Shown in pieces: positions 8,762-18,294 of a stretch of 64,000 nucleotides of DNA. The stretch lies in the NCBI RefSeq assembly GCF_026340975.1, contig NZ_JAPEOS010000001.1, positions 4,125,001 through 4,189,000 on the forward strand. The letters run 5' to 3'. The position numbers and the translations under genes were made by a program. The notes below the pieces were generated by a model, which worked only from the letters and a program-made list of their open reading frames with translations, did not search any database and was not told the DNA's origin. The stretch comes from Streptomyces sp. NBC_01214 (GTDB lineage Bacteria; Actinomycetota; Actinomycetes; Streptomycetales; Streptomycetaceae). Each line of letters opens with the position of its first letter. Position 1 is the first letter of the stretch.

Positions 8762-9187
8762 TCAGCGATCGACGACCCAGCGCGCGTCGGCAGGCCAGGA
8801 TCCCGTGCTGACGATGTGCTCCACGAGCCTGAACGCCTCACCGATCGGCACGGTGTCCTCATCCGGGTACTCATCGTGCTGCCCGTTGGAGAGGGCGAAT
8901 CCCTCGCTCGATCCGCTCGCTCCTGGGTCTACCGCATGCTGCTCGCCGTCCTCGCCATCGAACAGCACCACCATCGCGCGCTGGGTGTTCGTCACGAAGG
9001 CCAGCGATTGACCAGACGAACTGGTCAGCCACGTCTCAAGTCGATCGCTGGCGATCCTCGCCCGAACGGTCTCCAGCACCACCTCGGACGACACCGGGAC
9101 AGGGCTGTCGTCATCGATCACCCAGGACTCCATCACGAGCACGACGATCTCACGGACAGATCCAAGAGACCGTGCCGAGGCCGCCAC
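8762..9187 (-). CDS. Imm1-like immunity protein, orphan
   Basis: This encodes 141 residues from GTG 9187; an ATG at 9133 would give 123 residues, but the stretch REIVVLVMESWVIDDD reads as the first beta strand of the fold, which favours a start upstream of it. The C-terminal signature GFALSNGQ followed by an acidic turn, VPIGEAFRLVEHIVSTG and a final DARWVVDR matches Imm1-type immunity proteins of polymorphic toxin systems. Those proteins neutralise a co-encoded deaminase or nuclease toxin. No toxin is encoded on either side, so it is an orphan antidote or a relic. Codon use is more relaxed than the neighbours. The family call is from motif memory only. Confidence 0.55.
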   Translation of the reverse strand: MAASARSLGSVREIVVLVMESWVIDDDSPVPVSSEVVLETVRARIASDRLETWLTSSSGQSLAFVTNTQRAMVVLFDGEDGEQHAVDPGASGSSEGFALSNGQHDEYPDEDTVPIGEAFRLVEHIVSTGSWPADARWVVDR

Positions 9188-9250
9188 GCACCCAGGTCGC
9201 GCCGGAGGCGTTCGACCGACACGGACCGCAGTGGGGGTCCGGACGGTGGT

Positions 9251-9916
9251 TCAGCCGAGCCAGCCGGGGCGGACCAGGCCGGATTCGTAGGCCAGGACGA
9301 CCAGCTGGGCGCGGTCGCGGGCGCCCAGCTTCACCATGGTGCGGCTGACGTGCGTCTTCGCGGTGAGGGGGCTGACGACCAAGCGGCGGGCGATCTCCTC
9401 GTTGGACAGGCCCATGCCCACCAGGGCCATCACCTCCCGTTCCCGATCGGTGAGTCGGCCCAGCCCGGTCGCCGTGGCGGGCTGCTTCGAGCGGGCCGCG
9501 AACTCCGCGATCAGGCGGCGGGTGACGCCGGGGGACAGGAGGGCGTCGCCCGCGACCACCGCCCGTACCGCCCGCAGTAGTTCCTCCGGCTCGGTGTCCT
9601 TGACGAGGAAGCCGGAGGCGCCCGACCGGATCGCCTCGAAGACGTACTCGTCGAGCTCGAAGGTGGTGAGCATGACCACCCGCACGTCGGCCAGGGACCC
9701 GTCCCCGCCGATCCGGCGGGTCGCGGCGAGTCCGTCCAGCACCGGCATCCTGATGTCCATCAGCACGACGTCGGGGTGCAGCTCCCGGACCAACCGAACG
9801 GCCTCCTCGCCGTCGGCGGCCTCGCCCGCCACCTCGATGTCGGGCTGGGCGTCGAGCAGTGCCCGGAACCCGGCCCGGACGAGCAGTTGGTCGTCGGCGA
9901 GCAGTACGCGGATCAC
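9251..9916 (-). CDS. NarL/LuxR-family response regulator
   Basis: This encodes 221 residues. The receiver domain (1-120) has the acidic pair Asp8/Asp9, phospho-acceptor Asp54 in VVLMDIRMP, switch Thr in MLTTF and Lys in FLVKD. The C-terminal LuxR helix-turn-helix reads LTDREREVMALVGMGLSNEE and AKTHVSRTMVKLGARDRAQ. It overlaps the upstream histidine kinase gene by 4 bp (ATGA-type), so the two are translated from one mRNA. It is a typical DNA-binding partner of DesK-like kinases. The target genes cannot be inferred from the neighbours. Confidence 0.95.
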   Translation of the reverse strand: MIRVLLADDQLLVRAGFRALLDAQPDIEVAGEAADGEEAVRLVRELHPDVVLMDIRMPVLDGLAATRRIGGDGSLADVRVVMLTTFELDEYVFEAIRSGASGFLVKDTEPEELLRAVRAVVAGDALLSPGVTRRLIAEFAARSKQPATATGLGRLTDREREVMALVGMGLSNEEIARRLVVSPLTAKTHVSRTMVKLGARDRAQLVVLAYESGLVRPGWLG

Positions 9917-11115
9917 GGGTCCTCCTTGAACGCGTCGGCCGTCGGCGGGAGCACGGCGATCACCCGGAAGCCGCCGTCCGGTCGCGGGCCGGCCTCGACG
10001 GTGCCGCCCAGGGCCGAGGCCCGTTCGCGCATCCCGACGAGGCCGTTGCCGCCGCCCGGCGTGCCGCCCGTGGCCGGGCCGTCATCGTCCACCCGTAGTT
10101 CCAGGGCCTGCGGCTGCCAGGTGAGGCGGATGCGGGCGGTGCGCGACCCCGAGTGGCGCACCACATTGGTCAGTGCCTCCTGGAGGATGCGGAAGGCGGC
10201 GAGGTCCACGCCGGGAGGCAGCGCCCTGGCCTCCCCCTCGACCGAGACCTCCACGGTCAGCCCGGCCGCCGCGGCCTGCCCCACGAGCTCGGGGAGGCGG
10301 TCCAGACCGGGCGCGGGGGAGCGCGGCGCCTCGCCGGGGGAGCGCAGGGTGTCGAGGACCTGCCGGACCTCGCCCAGCGCCTCCTTGCTCGCCGCCTTGA
10401 TGGTGGCCAGCGCGGTACGGGCCTGCTCCGGATCGGAGTCGAGCAGGGCCAGTCCGACCCCCGCCTGGACGTTGATCACCGAGATGCTGTGGGCGAGGAC
10501 GTCGTGCAGTTCCCGCGCGATCCGCAGCCGCTCCTCGTCCACCCGGCGTCTCTCGGCCGCCGCCCGCTCGGCCCGTTCCCGGACCCACTGCTCCCGGCGC
10601 ACGCGCACCAGCTCCGCGACGGCGAGCACCGCGAGCACCCATGCGGTGACGCCCACTTCCTGCGTCCAGGGCGCCGGGCCGTCCCCGGCGGGCGGGAGCC
10701 AGCGGTAGAGCCAGTGCCCGATGAGCAGGTGTCCGGCCCAGAACAGACCGACGGCGCCCCAGGCGGCCCGGCGGTGTCCGGCGACGACGGCGGCGAAGCA
10801 GGCCAGGGCGAGACTGAGGAACACCGGCCCGTACGGGTAACCGGCGCCCACATAGACCAGGGTGACGACGCTGACCCCGTACGCCACGGCCACCGGGTAC
10901 CGGTGCCGCACCACGAGCAGGGCGGGACCGATCAGCAGCAGGAGCCGGGCGGAGCCGTCCAGCGCCACGCGCCCGCTCTGCGCGTGCGCCGCCCACCCCG
11001 CGCCGATCTGCGTGAAGACGGCCACGAGCAGCGCCGAGCGCCAGGCCGGGCCCCGCCCGGTCCGCTCCACCCACCGCCGCCACGGGGGACCCGGGCGCTC
11101 GCGCAGCTCTTCCAT
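9913..11115 (-). CDS. DesK/NarX-type sensor histidine kinase
   Basis: This encodes 400 residues. Four to five membrane helices occupy residues 25-165 (for example RLLLLIGPALLVV, VFLSLALACFAAVVAG, GVTAWVLAVLAVAELV). The HisKA_3 dimerisation box is LRIARELHDVLAHSISVI with phospho-acceptor His in ELHDV; the HATPase domain has the N box ALTNVVRHSG, VDDDGP and GNGLVGMRERA. No extracellular sensor domain is visible, so the signal is probably sensed in the membrane. The start has no Shine-Dalgarno sequence; on the minus strand TAGCGT ends 6 nt before ATG (plus 11122-11127), indicating a leaderless mRNA. The 302 bp up to the divergent gene at 11418 contain no other gene. Confidence 0.95.
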   Translation of the reverse strand: MEELRERPGPPWRRWVERTGRGPAWRSALLVAVFTQIGAGWAAHAQSGRVALDGSARLLLLIGPALLVVRHRYPVAVAYGVSVVTLVYVGAGYPYGPVFLSLALACFAAVVAGHRRAAWGAVGLFWAGHLLIGHWLYRWLPPAGDGPAPWTQEVGVTAWVLAVLAVAELVRVRREQWVRERAERAAAERRRVDEERLRIARELHDVLAHSISVINVQAGVGLALLDSDPEQARTALATIKAASKEALGEVRQVLDTLRSPGEAPRSPAPGLDRLPELVGQAAAAGLTVEVSVEGEARALPPGVDLAAFRILQEALTNVVRHSGSRTARIRLTWQPQALELRVDDDGPATGGTPGGGNGLVGMRERASALGGTVEAGPRPDGGFRVIAVLPPTADAFKEDP

Positions 11116-11417
11116 ACAGCCACGCTAGACGGCGTCCGCCGTCAGCCGCGTCACCCCGGCGTAGCGTTTCAGGCGTACTCCCCACGTAGTACCCGTACCC
11201 GGCTTTTCGGCCTCGCGGCCGACGCTACGACCTGCGGCGAAGGGCGACCGGCAGCTGCTGGTGAAGGCGGGCGGATCAGGCTAGGTTGCACGGAAGCGGA
11301 GGCTGTCGTGGACATCCGCCCCCGGCACCCGCCGGTTGCCCCTCTGCCGTAAATTGTCCAACGGTCCGCCGGGAAGGCGGGGCAAAAGGTACGAGTTGGG
11401 GCAGGTGTAGGCAGGAC

Positions 11418-12638
11418 ATGGCACGACGCGGACGTATGGAAGCGGACCGAGGTGCCACCTCCGCCGCGCCTGCGGTTCCGGGCTCCGAGATAGCCGCGGC
11501 AGCCGACGGCGGGAGCGCGGCCCGGGGCTGGCTCCGACTGGGACGGGACGGACGGCTCACCGCCTACGCGAGCTGCGCCGAAGGTCTGGTGCGCTGGACC
11601 GAGTCCGCGCCCGGCTCCGACGTCTGGCAGGGCCCCGAGCTGTTCCCCGTCGAGGGATGGGCGGGCCGGTTCACGCTGGCCCAGGACTCCAACGGGTTCG
11701 TCTGGTTCGCCGGCACCCGCTTCCGGGAAGGGGCGCCGGGCGGCCGTGAGTTGATCATCGCCACCCAGTACCAGACCGGCCGCCCGCTCGGAGACTGGCG
11801 CGCGGTGGGCAACCCGTTCCCGGAACGCAAGCGGGAGCAGGGGAGCGGTCCGGAGCAGCCCCAGGGGCAGGAACAGCCCGAGCCGGGGGCGGAGTCGGGG
11901 GCGCCCCTGCCGCCGCCCGGAGACCCGATCGTGCTTCCCGACGGCACCGGCGCGCTCCACGTCCTGACCACCCGGTTCGGCGTGGGAGCGCGCGGCCGGA
12001 CCCGGCGCGCCGATGGCATATGGGGTAAATGGGCCGACTATCAGGGCAAATGGGTGCGCGGGTCCGTCGTCCCCCTGGTGACCGCCCAGGGCCGGGCCGA
12101 ATTCCTGGTCACCTTCCGGGGCGGGGCCTCGTACTGGGGCCAGGACGTGCCGGGAAGCGACTTCAGATGGCTCGGGCGCATGAAGGCCGATGCCGTGGAG
12201 GGGACGTACAGCTCCTGCGAGACGGGTCCCGGCACCGGCACGTACTTCTGGCGCCACCCGGCGGACGGCGGCGTCATCGCCTACCGCCCCCAGGCTCCCG
12301 CCGGTCCGTCGCCCGCACTCATGCCGCTGGGGGGCGCGGGCGGCGTGGGCCCGGTGGGTGTCGCCCGTACGCGCATCGGCGGGTACGACTGCACCGTCCT
12401 GTTGCAGCGGGGGGCCGAGGGTTACCCGGAGATCGCCGCCTATCCGACCGAGGGCGAGCAGTACGGCACGTGGTGGGCGCCCGTGGGGGACCGGTGCGCG
12501 GGGCTGCCGGCCATCTCGCTCGATGCCCGCGGCTCGGTCACGATCGCGATGATTGACATGGACGGTGGGCTGCTGGTCGCCCGGCAGGATCCGACGGACC
12601 CCGGCCTCGCCTTCGGCCCGTGGTGTCGGGTGGGGTGA
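11418..12638 (+). CDS. Lectin/beta-propeller-like protein of unknown function
   Basis: This encodes 406 residues from MARRGRMEAD; ATG 11436 is an alternative. The chain is rich in repeated short beta units with Trp and Gly (GWLRLGRDGRLTAYASCAEG, GLVRWTE, FVWFAGTRF, YFWRHPADGG, WWAPVGD), spaced as in fucose-lectin-like (PLL) or tectonin propellers. A Gln/Glu/Pro-rich, low-complexity loop interrupts it at about residues 140-175. No signal peptide or catalytic motif is visible, so it is probably cytoplasmic unless exported by another route. Its position just before the large glycosyltransferase suggests a carbohydrate link. The fold assignment is inference from sequence pattern. Confidence 0.65.
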   Translation: MARRGRMEADRGATSAAPAVPGSEIAAAADGGSAARGWLRLGRDGRLTAYASCAEGLVRWTESAPGSDVWQGPELFPVEGWAGRFTLAQDSNGFVWFAGTRFREGAPGGRELIIATQYQTGRPLGDWRAVGNPFPERKREQGSGPEQPQGQEQPEPGAESGAPLPPPGDPIVLPDGTGALHVLTTRFGVGARGRTRRADGIWGKWADYQGKWVRGSVVPLVTAQGRAEFLVTFRGGASYWGQDVPGSDFRWLGRMKADAVEGTYSSCETGPGTGTYFWRHPADGGVIAYRPQAPAGPSPALMPLGGAGGVGPVGVARTRIGGYDCTVLLQRGAEGYPEIAAYPTEGEQYGTWWAPVGDRCAGLPAISLDARGSVTIAMIDMDGGLLVARQDPTDPGLAFGPWCRVG

Positions 12639-12794
12639 TCCACCTCACCCGAATGCCCGTCCTGGGGCGACCGGAGCAACGCTTCCGGGCCCCGCACCCT
12701 GGGCCTACCGGGAGTTGACCCGCCTCGCGGGTGCGGGAAGTCGCCGCTCATTCGCAAACGTGAAGCTTCGGGCGGGTGAGGCGCTCATGAATAC

Positions 12795-12824
12795 TTGCTC
12801 GCCATTAAGTGATTGCCCTACGCT
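12795..12824 (+). promoter_or_regulatory. Candidate promoter for the glycan gene pair
   Basis: TTGCTC (12795-12800) and TACGCT (12819-12824) are separated by 18 bp, close to the streptomycete vegetative consensus. It lies in the AT-richer part of the 348-bp gap before the GTG start at 12987, leaving a leader of about 155 nt. A second AT-rich hexamer, TATAAG near 12846, is an alternative -10. The rest of the gap shows only a 6-bp hairpin overlapping the upstream stop codon (12633-12650). Confidence 0.35.
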
Positions 12825-12986
12825 GCGCAGACGCTGTCAAGGTCGTATAAGTGTGCGGTCGACTGCGGTGGGGCTGGTCGAGTGTTCGGGGAGCGGTGGG
12901 TGACCAGATTCAGGGGCGGGTCTGGCGGTGCGTCCCGGCAACTTCCGGTGCGCCGTGAGAAGTGTGTCTATCGAGGAGCTTTCTGA

Positions 12987-15900
12987 GTGGCAGGTATGCC
13001 CCGCCTGAGTGTTGTCGTGCCCTTCCAGGACGTTGAGATATACCTCCAGGAATGTCTGGAATCGATAGCCCGGCAGACGTTCTCGGCACTCGAAGTGATC
13101 ATGGTCGATGACGGCTCGACCGACTCCTCGACGGCCATAGCCGCCGACTTCGCCCGCCGCGACCCCAGGTTCAGACTCCTGCGCCAGGAGTCGATGGGTC
13201 CGGGGCATGCCCGCAATGTCGGCATTCGAGCCGCTCATCCGCAGGCCGAATTCCTCGCGTTCGTCGACGGCGACGACGTCATACCCGAGTACGCCTACGA
13301 GCTGCTCGTGCAGACCCTCGAAAGCTCCGGTTCCGATTTCGTGTCGGGCAACGTGCAGATGATGAACTCCACCAAGAGGTGGCAGTCCCCCCTGCACAAG
13401 GCGCCCATGCAGAAGAGCCGGCGCGGCACGCACATCACCAAGCTGCCGGACCTCATCTACGACCGCACCGTGTGGAACAAGGTGTTCCGCCGGTCCTTCT
13501 GGGACTACCACTACATCGCGTTCCCCGAGGGCGTCATGTACGAGGACTCCTGGGTCAACATGTTCGCCCACTTCCGGGCCGCCAAGGTCGACATCCTCAC
13601 GGACATCGTCTACTTCTGGCGTCGGCGCGAGGGCGGCGCGGCCCCCTCCATCACCCAGCGGCACACCGAGTTCAGCAACCTCCAGGACCGTGTCTCCGCG
13701 GTGCAGTCGGTCAGCCGCTTCCTCGCCGGCCACCGTGCGCGGTCCTATTCGGACCACAAGCGCAAGTACGACCTGGCCTGCCTGAAGTCGGACCTGATGC
13801 TGCACCTGAAGGTGCTGCCGGACGCCGACGAGGAGTACCAGGACGCCTTCATGCAGTGGGCGAACGAGTTCCTGGACGAGGCCGACGCCGACATCATCCA
13901 GGACCTCCCCGCCGACGCCCGGGTGAAGTGGCTCCTGGTGCGCGAGGGGCGCCTGAAGGAACTGCTCGACGTCGTCGAGTTCGAGCGCAAGGGCGGGCCC
14001 CTGCCCGTTCAGCGACGCTTCCACCGCTACCTCAACTACCCCTACCTCGGCGACCGTTCGATCGGCCTCGACAAGAGCGCCTACCGGCTCGACAAGGAAC
14101 TCTCGCTCCACGGCTCGCTGATCCGGGCGGCCTGGGACGACAACGACCACCTGACCCTGGAGGGGTCCGCGTACGTCCGCTTCATCAACGTGCACAAGCG
14201 GCACATGTCGATGAAGGCGATCGCGCTGCGCAACAAGAAGCAGGGCCGCGTGGTCGTCGCCAAGGCGAAGACCACCTACTACCCGCAGGCCACCGAGTAC
14301 TCGAACCAGAACCGCTATTGCTACGACTGGTCCGGCTTCCAGGTCAGCTTCGACACCAGCCGCCTCAAGCGCAAGGGCGAGTGGGTCGAGGGGACCTGGG
14401 ACGTCGCCGCGGGCGTCCTGAGCCGCGGCCTGTTCCGCTACAAGGGCATAGCCCGGGGCGGCGCCGGCAGCGCCGCCAACCCGCCCTACCGGTACGTGGA
14501 CAAGAACGTCCGCGTGGTGCCCCTGTTCCTCCAGGGCAAGCTCAAGCTCCGCGTCGAGACGGTCCGTTGCCGCATCACCCGGCACCGCATCGTCGGTGAC
14601 CACATCGAGCTCGGCGGTGTCTACCTCGGTCCCAAGCTCCCCGAGTGGGCCAAGTTCCGGGTGACCAGCATGAGCGGCGCCGGCCGCCACGACTCGTGGG
14701 TCAACTTCACGCCGGGCGGCGAGGGTTGGTACCTCTTCGTCACCCGCATCCCGGTCAAGGCGCTCGTCCCCGGACACCGCACCCATTCCTCGGACGGCAT
14801 CCCGGAGACCTGGAACACCGGTGCCAACGGCTGGAAGACCACCTTCCACGTCGAGGGACGCAAGGCGGCCATCTACCCCGTCATGGCGGAGGACGCCACC
14901 GACGGCCACTACCGGATGCCGGCCGGGCTGCAGACCGACGGCGGGGACCGCGAGGTCTTCGTGCACCGCAACGGCTCCGGCTACGTGGTGCTGTTCGAAC
15001 GGGACACCCTGCCGCTGGCCAAGTCCGCCACCTGGCGCGAGGACGGCTCGCTGGAGGTCGTCGTCGGCTACGCCGCGCAGGACATGCTCGACGCGTCCGA
15101 GTACGCCATGGCGCACGTCGTCGTGCGCTCCCGTGCGCACGGCGCGGAACGCGTCGCCCCGATCACCTGGTACGGCGACGAGTTCCGCTTCGTCGTCACC
15201 CCCGCCGCGATGCGCACGCTGGCCGGCGACATCCCGCTGGCCTCCGGCCGCTGGGACTTCTTCCTGCGCCGCCAGGACCCCTCCGCGGTCACCCCGGAGA
15301 ACCGCTCCGGCGACCTCATGATCAAGATGACGCAGGATCTGATCCCCACCCTGCCCCAGGACATGGCGAGCAACGAGCGCCGCTACGAGCTCCAGTCGGA
15401 GGCCTACGACCGGCTCTCGCTGCTGGTCCACTCGGCGATGCCGGACGAGGCCCGCGGCCCCTACCGGCAGAAGCTGATGCGCACCAAGACGTATCCGGCG
15501 GCCCGCCGCAAGCCTGTGATGCAGGCCGTGCTCTTCGACGCCTTCAAGGGGACCCAGTACTCCGACAGCCCGCGCGCGCTGCACGAGGAGATGGTCCGCC
15601 GGGGCCTGGACCTCGAACACCTGTGGGTGGTGCGCGACGACCAGGTGGACGTTCCCCCCTCCGCACGGCCCGTGCGCATGTGGTCCCCCGACTGGTACGA
15701 GGCCATGGCCCGGGCGAAGTACGTCGTGGCCAACAACCACCTGCCGGACTGGTTCGAGAAGCGCGAGGGACAGGTCGTCGTACAGACCTGGCACGGCACC
15801 CCGCTCAAGCGCATCGGACACGACATCGAAGCCGTGCACTTCGCGGACAAGCGGTACCTGGAGCGCGTGGAGAAGGAGGTGCAGAACTGGGACATGCTGG

Positions 15901-16790
15901 TGTCCCCGAACAGCTTCAGCACCCCGATCCTCAAGCGGGCTTTCCAGTTCCCCGGCGAGATGGTCGAGAGCGGCTATCCGCGCAACGACGTCCTGCGCCG
16001 CGCGGACTCCGGGCAGCGGGCGGCCGAAGTGCGCCGCCGCATCGGCCTGCCGCCCGGCAAGAAGGCCATCATGTACGCGCCGACCTGGCGCGACGACCAG
16101 TTCTACGCACCCGGAAAGTACAAGCTCGACTTCCGCATCGACCTCGACGAGGCCAAGGCGCAGCTGGGCCACGACCACGTCCTGCTCGTACGGCGCCACC
16201 CCAACGTGGTGGACCCCGTACCGGGCGCCGGCGACGGCTTCGTCTTCGACGTGTCCGACTACCCGGACATGGCGGACCTCTCGCTCATCGCGGACGTGAT
16301 GATCACGGACTACTCCTCCCTGATGTTCGACTTCGTCAACACCGGGCGGCCGATCCTCTTCTTCACCTACGACCTGGACCACTACCGCGACACCCTGCGC
16401 GGCTTCTACTTCGACTTCGAGCAGTCCGCCCCCGGCCCGCTCGTGTACTCCTCCCCGGAGCTGATCGGGGCGATCCGCAACATCGACCGCATCCAGCACG
16501 GTTACGCCGCCCGCTACCGCTGGTTCCAGCAGGAGTTCTGCGACCTCGACGACGGCTACGCCTCTGCCCGGCTCACCGACCGCATCCTGATCGCCGGCGG
16601 GGACCTCGACCCCGCCCGGGCCCAGGCCCCCGCCGTCGGAGCCGTCCGCGGCCGCGAGGCGGGTCCGGCGGGTCCGCGGGGCGGGGCGGGGCAGACGGGT
16701 CAGGCAGGTCAGGCAGGTCCCTGGAACGGAGGCACCCTCGGTCAGGTGCCGCGCCAGCCGGCGAGAAGAATGGATTCCGAGCATGTCTAA
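12987..16790 (+). CDS. Bifunctional GT2 glycosyltransferase / TagF-like glycerophosphotransferase
   Basis: This encodes 1267 residues; GTG 12987 follows GAGGAG (12973-12978). Residues 5-240 are a GT-A GT2 domain: LSVVVPFQDVEIYLQECLES, VDDGSTDSS, and a metal-binding FVDGDD (Asp94-Asp97). Residues about 400-830 are a large beta-rich region without catalytic motifs. Residues 860-1210 are a CDP-glycerol glycerophosphotransferase-like GT-B domain: TWHGTPLKR (His936), YAPTWRDD, RRHPN (His1071) and ITDYSSLMFDF (Asp1108). Such enzymes extend poly(polyol phosphate) chains of teichoic-acid type at the inner membrane face. The last 60 residues are low-complexity Gly/Ala/Gln (GQTGQAGQAGP). It overlaps the next gene by 8 bp. 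The family is firm; the polymer is unknown. Confidence 0.9.
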   Translation: MAGMPRLSVVVPFQDVEIYLQECLESIARQTFSALEVIMVDDGSTDSSTAIAADFARRDPRFRLLRQESMGPGHARNVGIRAAHPQAEFLAFVDGDDVIPEYAYELLVQTLESSGSDFVSGNVQMMNSTKRWQSPLHKAPMQKSRRGTHITKLPDLIYDRTVWNKVFRRSFWDYHYIAFPEGVMYEDSWVNMFAHFRAAKVDILTDIVYFWRRREGGAAPSITQRHTEFSNLQDRVSAVQSVSRFLAGHRARSYSDHKRKYDLACLKSDLMLHLKVLPDADEEYQDAFMQWANEFLDEADADIIQDLPADARVKWLLVREGRLKELLDVVEFERKGGPLPVQRRFHRYLNYPYLGDRSIGLDKSAYRLDKELSLHGSLIRAAWDDNDHLTLEGSAYVRFINVHKRHMSMKAIALRNKKQGRVVVAKAKTTYYPQATEYSNQNRYCYDWSGFQVSFDTSRLKRKGEWVEGTWDVAAGVLSRGLFRYKGIARGGAGSAANPPYRYVDKNVRVVPLFLQGKLKLRVETVRCRITRHRIVGDHIELGGVYLGPKLPEWAKFRVTSMSGAGRHDSWVNFTPGGEGWYLFVTRIPVKALVPGHRTHSSDGIPETWNTGANGWKTTFHVEGRKAAIYPVMAEDATDGHYRMPAGLQTDGGDREVFVHRNGSGYVVLFERDTLPLAKSATWREDGSLEVVVGYAAQDMLDASEYAMAHVVVRSRAHGAERVAPITWYGDEFRFVVTPAAMRTLAGDIPLASGRWDFFLRRQDPSAVTPENRSGDLMIKMTQDLIPTLPQDMASNERRYELQSEAYDRLSLLVHSAMPDEARGPYRQKLMRTKTYPAARRKPVMQAVLFDAFKGTQYSDSPRALHEEMVRRGLDLEHLWVVRDDQVDVPPSARPVRMWSPDWYEAMARAKYVVANNHLPDWFEKREGQVVVQTWHGTPLKRIGHDIEAVHFADKRYLERVEKEVQNWDMLVSPNSFSTPILKRAFQFPGEMVESGYPRNDVLRRADSGQRAAEVRRRIGLPPGKKAIMYAPTWRDDQFYAPGKYKLDFRIDLDEAKAQLGHDHVLLVRRHPNVVDPVPGAGDGFVFDVSDYPDMADLSLIADVMITDYSSLMFDFVNTGRPILFFTYDLDHYRDTLRGFYFDFEQSAPGPLVYSSPELIGAIRNIDRIQHGYAARYRWFQQEFCDLDDGYASARLTDRILIAGGDLDPARAQAPAVGAVRGREAGPAGPRGGAGQTGQAGQAGPWNGGTLGQVPRQPARRMDSEHV

Positions 16791-18294
16791 GACAGCCCAG
16801 AGCACGCGCCGCGTCTTCACCGGCGTGGACTCCTCCGGGGCGGTGCCCATCGAGTACCGGTTCTCCCACGCGCGCAACGGCAACCGCCATCTGGTCGTCG
16901 TCTTCGCGAACCGTTACGCGACCAACGAGTACGGCTGGGCCAACGGCAAGCTCGACCTGCTCCGCTCCAACATCCTGTGGGTCCGCGACCTGTTCGACGG
17001 CGCGAACACCTACTACCTGTGCAAGGGGATGGACTTCTCCCTGGAGCAGTCCGTCGCCGGGCTCATCTCGCGCGTCATGGGCGCCCTGTCGCTCTCGCCG
17101 GACCAAGTGACCATGTTCGGCAGCTCCAAGGGCGGCAGCGCGGCCCTGTTCTTCGGCCTCAAGTACGGCTTCAGGAACATCGTGGCCAGCGTGCCCCAGT
17201 TCCAGATCGGCACCCGCGTCAAGGAGGGCAACCCCGAGGCGGTCCGGGTGATGATGGGCGAGGCGACGGACCACAACGTACGGGTCCTCGACTCCGTCCT
17301 CCCCGACCTGGTGCACAGCGGAGCGAACCGCTCCGCCAACATCTACCTGGTCACCTCGCCCCAGGACGAGCAGTACACGAGCCAGGTGGAGCCGTTCGTC
17401 AGGCTGTTCCAGGCACACGAGAACTTCAACTTCGTCTACAACGACTCTCCCCTCATCACCGACCACGGGAAAGTCACACTGCGCAACCTCCCCACCCTGA
17501 TAGGGCTGTTGAACCTCCTCGTCGAGGGCATCGCCCCCCGGTTCGGCATGGTCCGCAACGGCTACGAGGAGCCCAAGCGCGACACGTCGGCCATCGACGC
17601 GTTCCTGACCCAGACCTCCCTGGTGCAGAAGGACGAGTCCTTCCCCCGGCCGGTGGTGCTCACCCCGACGACGGAGGAGCGGGTCCCCGCGAACCTGGTC
17701 CGTTTCAGCGGCACCGCCGTGGGCGCCGTCCGCGTCAGCTTCTGGCAGGACGGCAAGCACAAGGGCTCCGCGCCCGTTGCCGCGGACGGCACCTGGGTCT
17801 GGGAACGCAGCAGCCCCTGGCCCAAGGGGAGGCACGTCGTCAGGCTGTTCGCCGCCGACGCGAACAACTACCAGACCGAGCGCACCGAAGCGGTCTTCAC
17901 GGCCGTCGAGAACGCGTCCGCGGCCCTGCCCGAGTACGACCCCGCGCCCGCGCCGATGCCCGGGCCGGCGCAGCGCCTCGTCCTGTCGGTGACCGCCCCG
18001 GCGGCCCACCAGCAGCTGCCGGGCCCCGCCGTCGGCTTCGCGGGCTACGCGCCGGGCGCCGTCCGCGTGGACTTCCAGGAGGGCGGAGCGGCCCTGGGGA
18101 CGTGCGAGGTACGGGCCGACGGCAGTTGGGTGTGGGAGCCCGGCTGGGCCTGGAACCAGGGCGACCACTTCGTCGAGGCCATCGCGGTGGACGCCGTCGG
18201 CAACGCCTCCCCGTGGACGGCCGTCCCCTTCACCTTGATCATGAACTCCTACCCCGTGCCCGCGCAGGGGGCCTTCTTCAACCCACGGTACTGA
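16783..18294 (+). CDS. Asp2/capsule-type alpha/beta hydrolase with C-terminal Ig-like modules
   Basis: This encodes 503 residues; the ATG overlaps the preceding gene by 8 bp. Residues 1-270 look like an alpha/beta hydrolase of the Asp2/XcbB group: nucleophile motif GSSKGG with Ser115, candidate Asp195 in TSPQDEQY and His228 in ITDHGK. In Gram-positive surface systems Asp2-like proteins O-acetylate glycans or assist surface protein export. Residues 290-375 and 400-490 are two similar Ig-like beta modules, each with the turn ADGTWVWE or ADGSWVWEPGW. There is no signal peptide. Coupling to the TagF-like polymerase suggests it modifies or couples the same polymer. The exact reaction is inferred, not shown. 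Confidence 0.75.
   Translation: MSKTAQSTRRVFTGVDSSGAVPIEYRFSHARNGNRHLVVVFANRYATNEYGWANGKLDLLRSNILWVRDLFDGANTYYLCKGMDFSLEQSVAGLISRVMGALSLSPDQVTMFGSSKGGSAALFFGLKYGFRNIVASVPQFQIGTRVKEGNPEAVRVMMGEATDHNVRVLDSVLPDLVHSGANRSANIYLVTSPQDEQYTSQVEPFVRLFQAHENFNFVYNDSPLITDHGKVTLRNLPTLIGLLNLLVEGIAPRFGMVRNGYEEPKRDTSAIDAFLTQTSLVQKDESFPRPVVLTPTTEERVPANLVRFSGTAVGAVRVSFWQDGKHKGSAPVAADGTWVWERSSPWPKGRHVVRLFAADANNYQTERTEAVFTAVENASAALPEYDPAPAPMPGPAQRLVLSVTAPAAHQQLPGPAVGFAGYAPGAVRVDFQEGGAALGTCEVRADGSWVWEPGWAWNQGDHFVEAIAVDAVGNASPWTAVPFTLIMNSYPVPAQGAFFNPRY

Noticed and set aside
12837..16883. Leftward open frame of 1348 codons opposite the GT2/TagF gene
   Set aside because: It is antisense to a gene with complete catalytic motifs, has no recognisable domain and a Val/Asp/Gly/Arg-rich composition typical of the GC-rich shadow frame.
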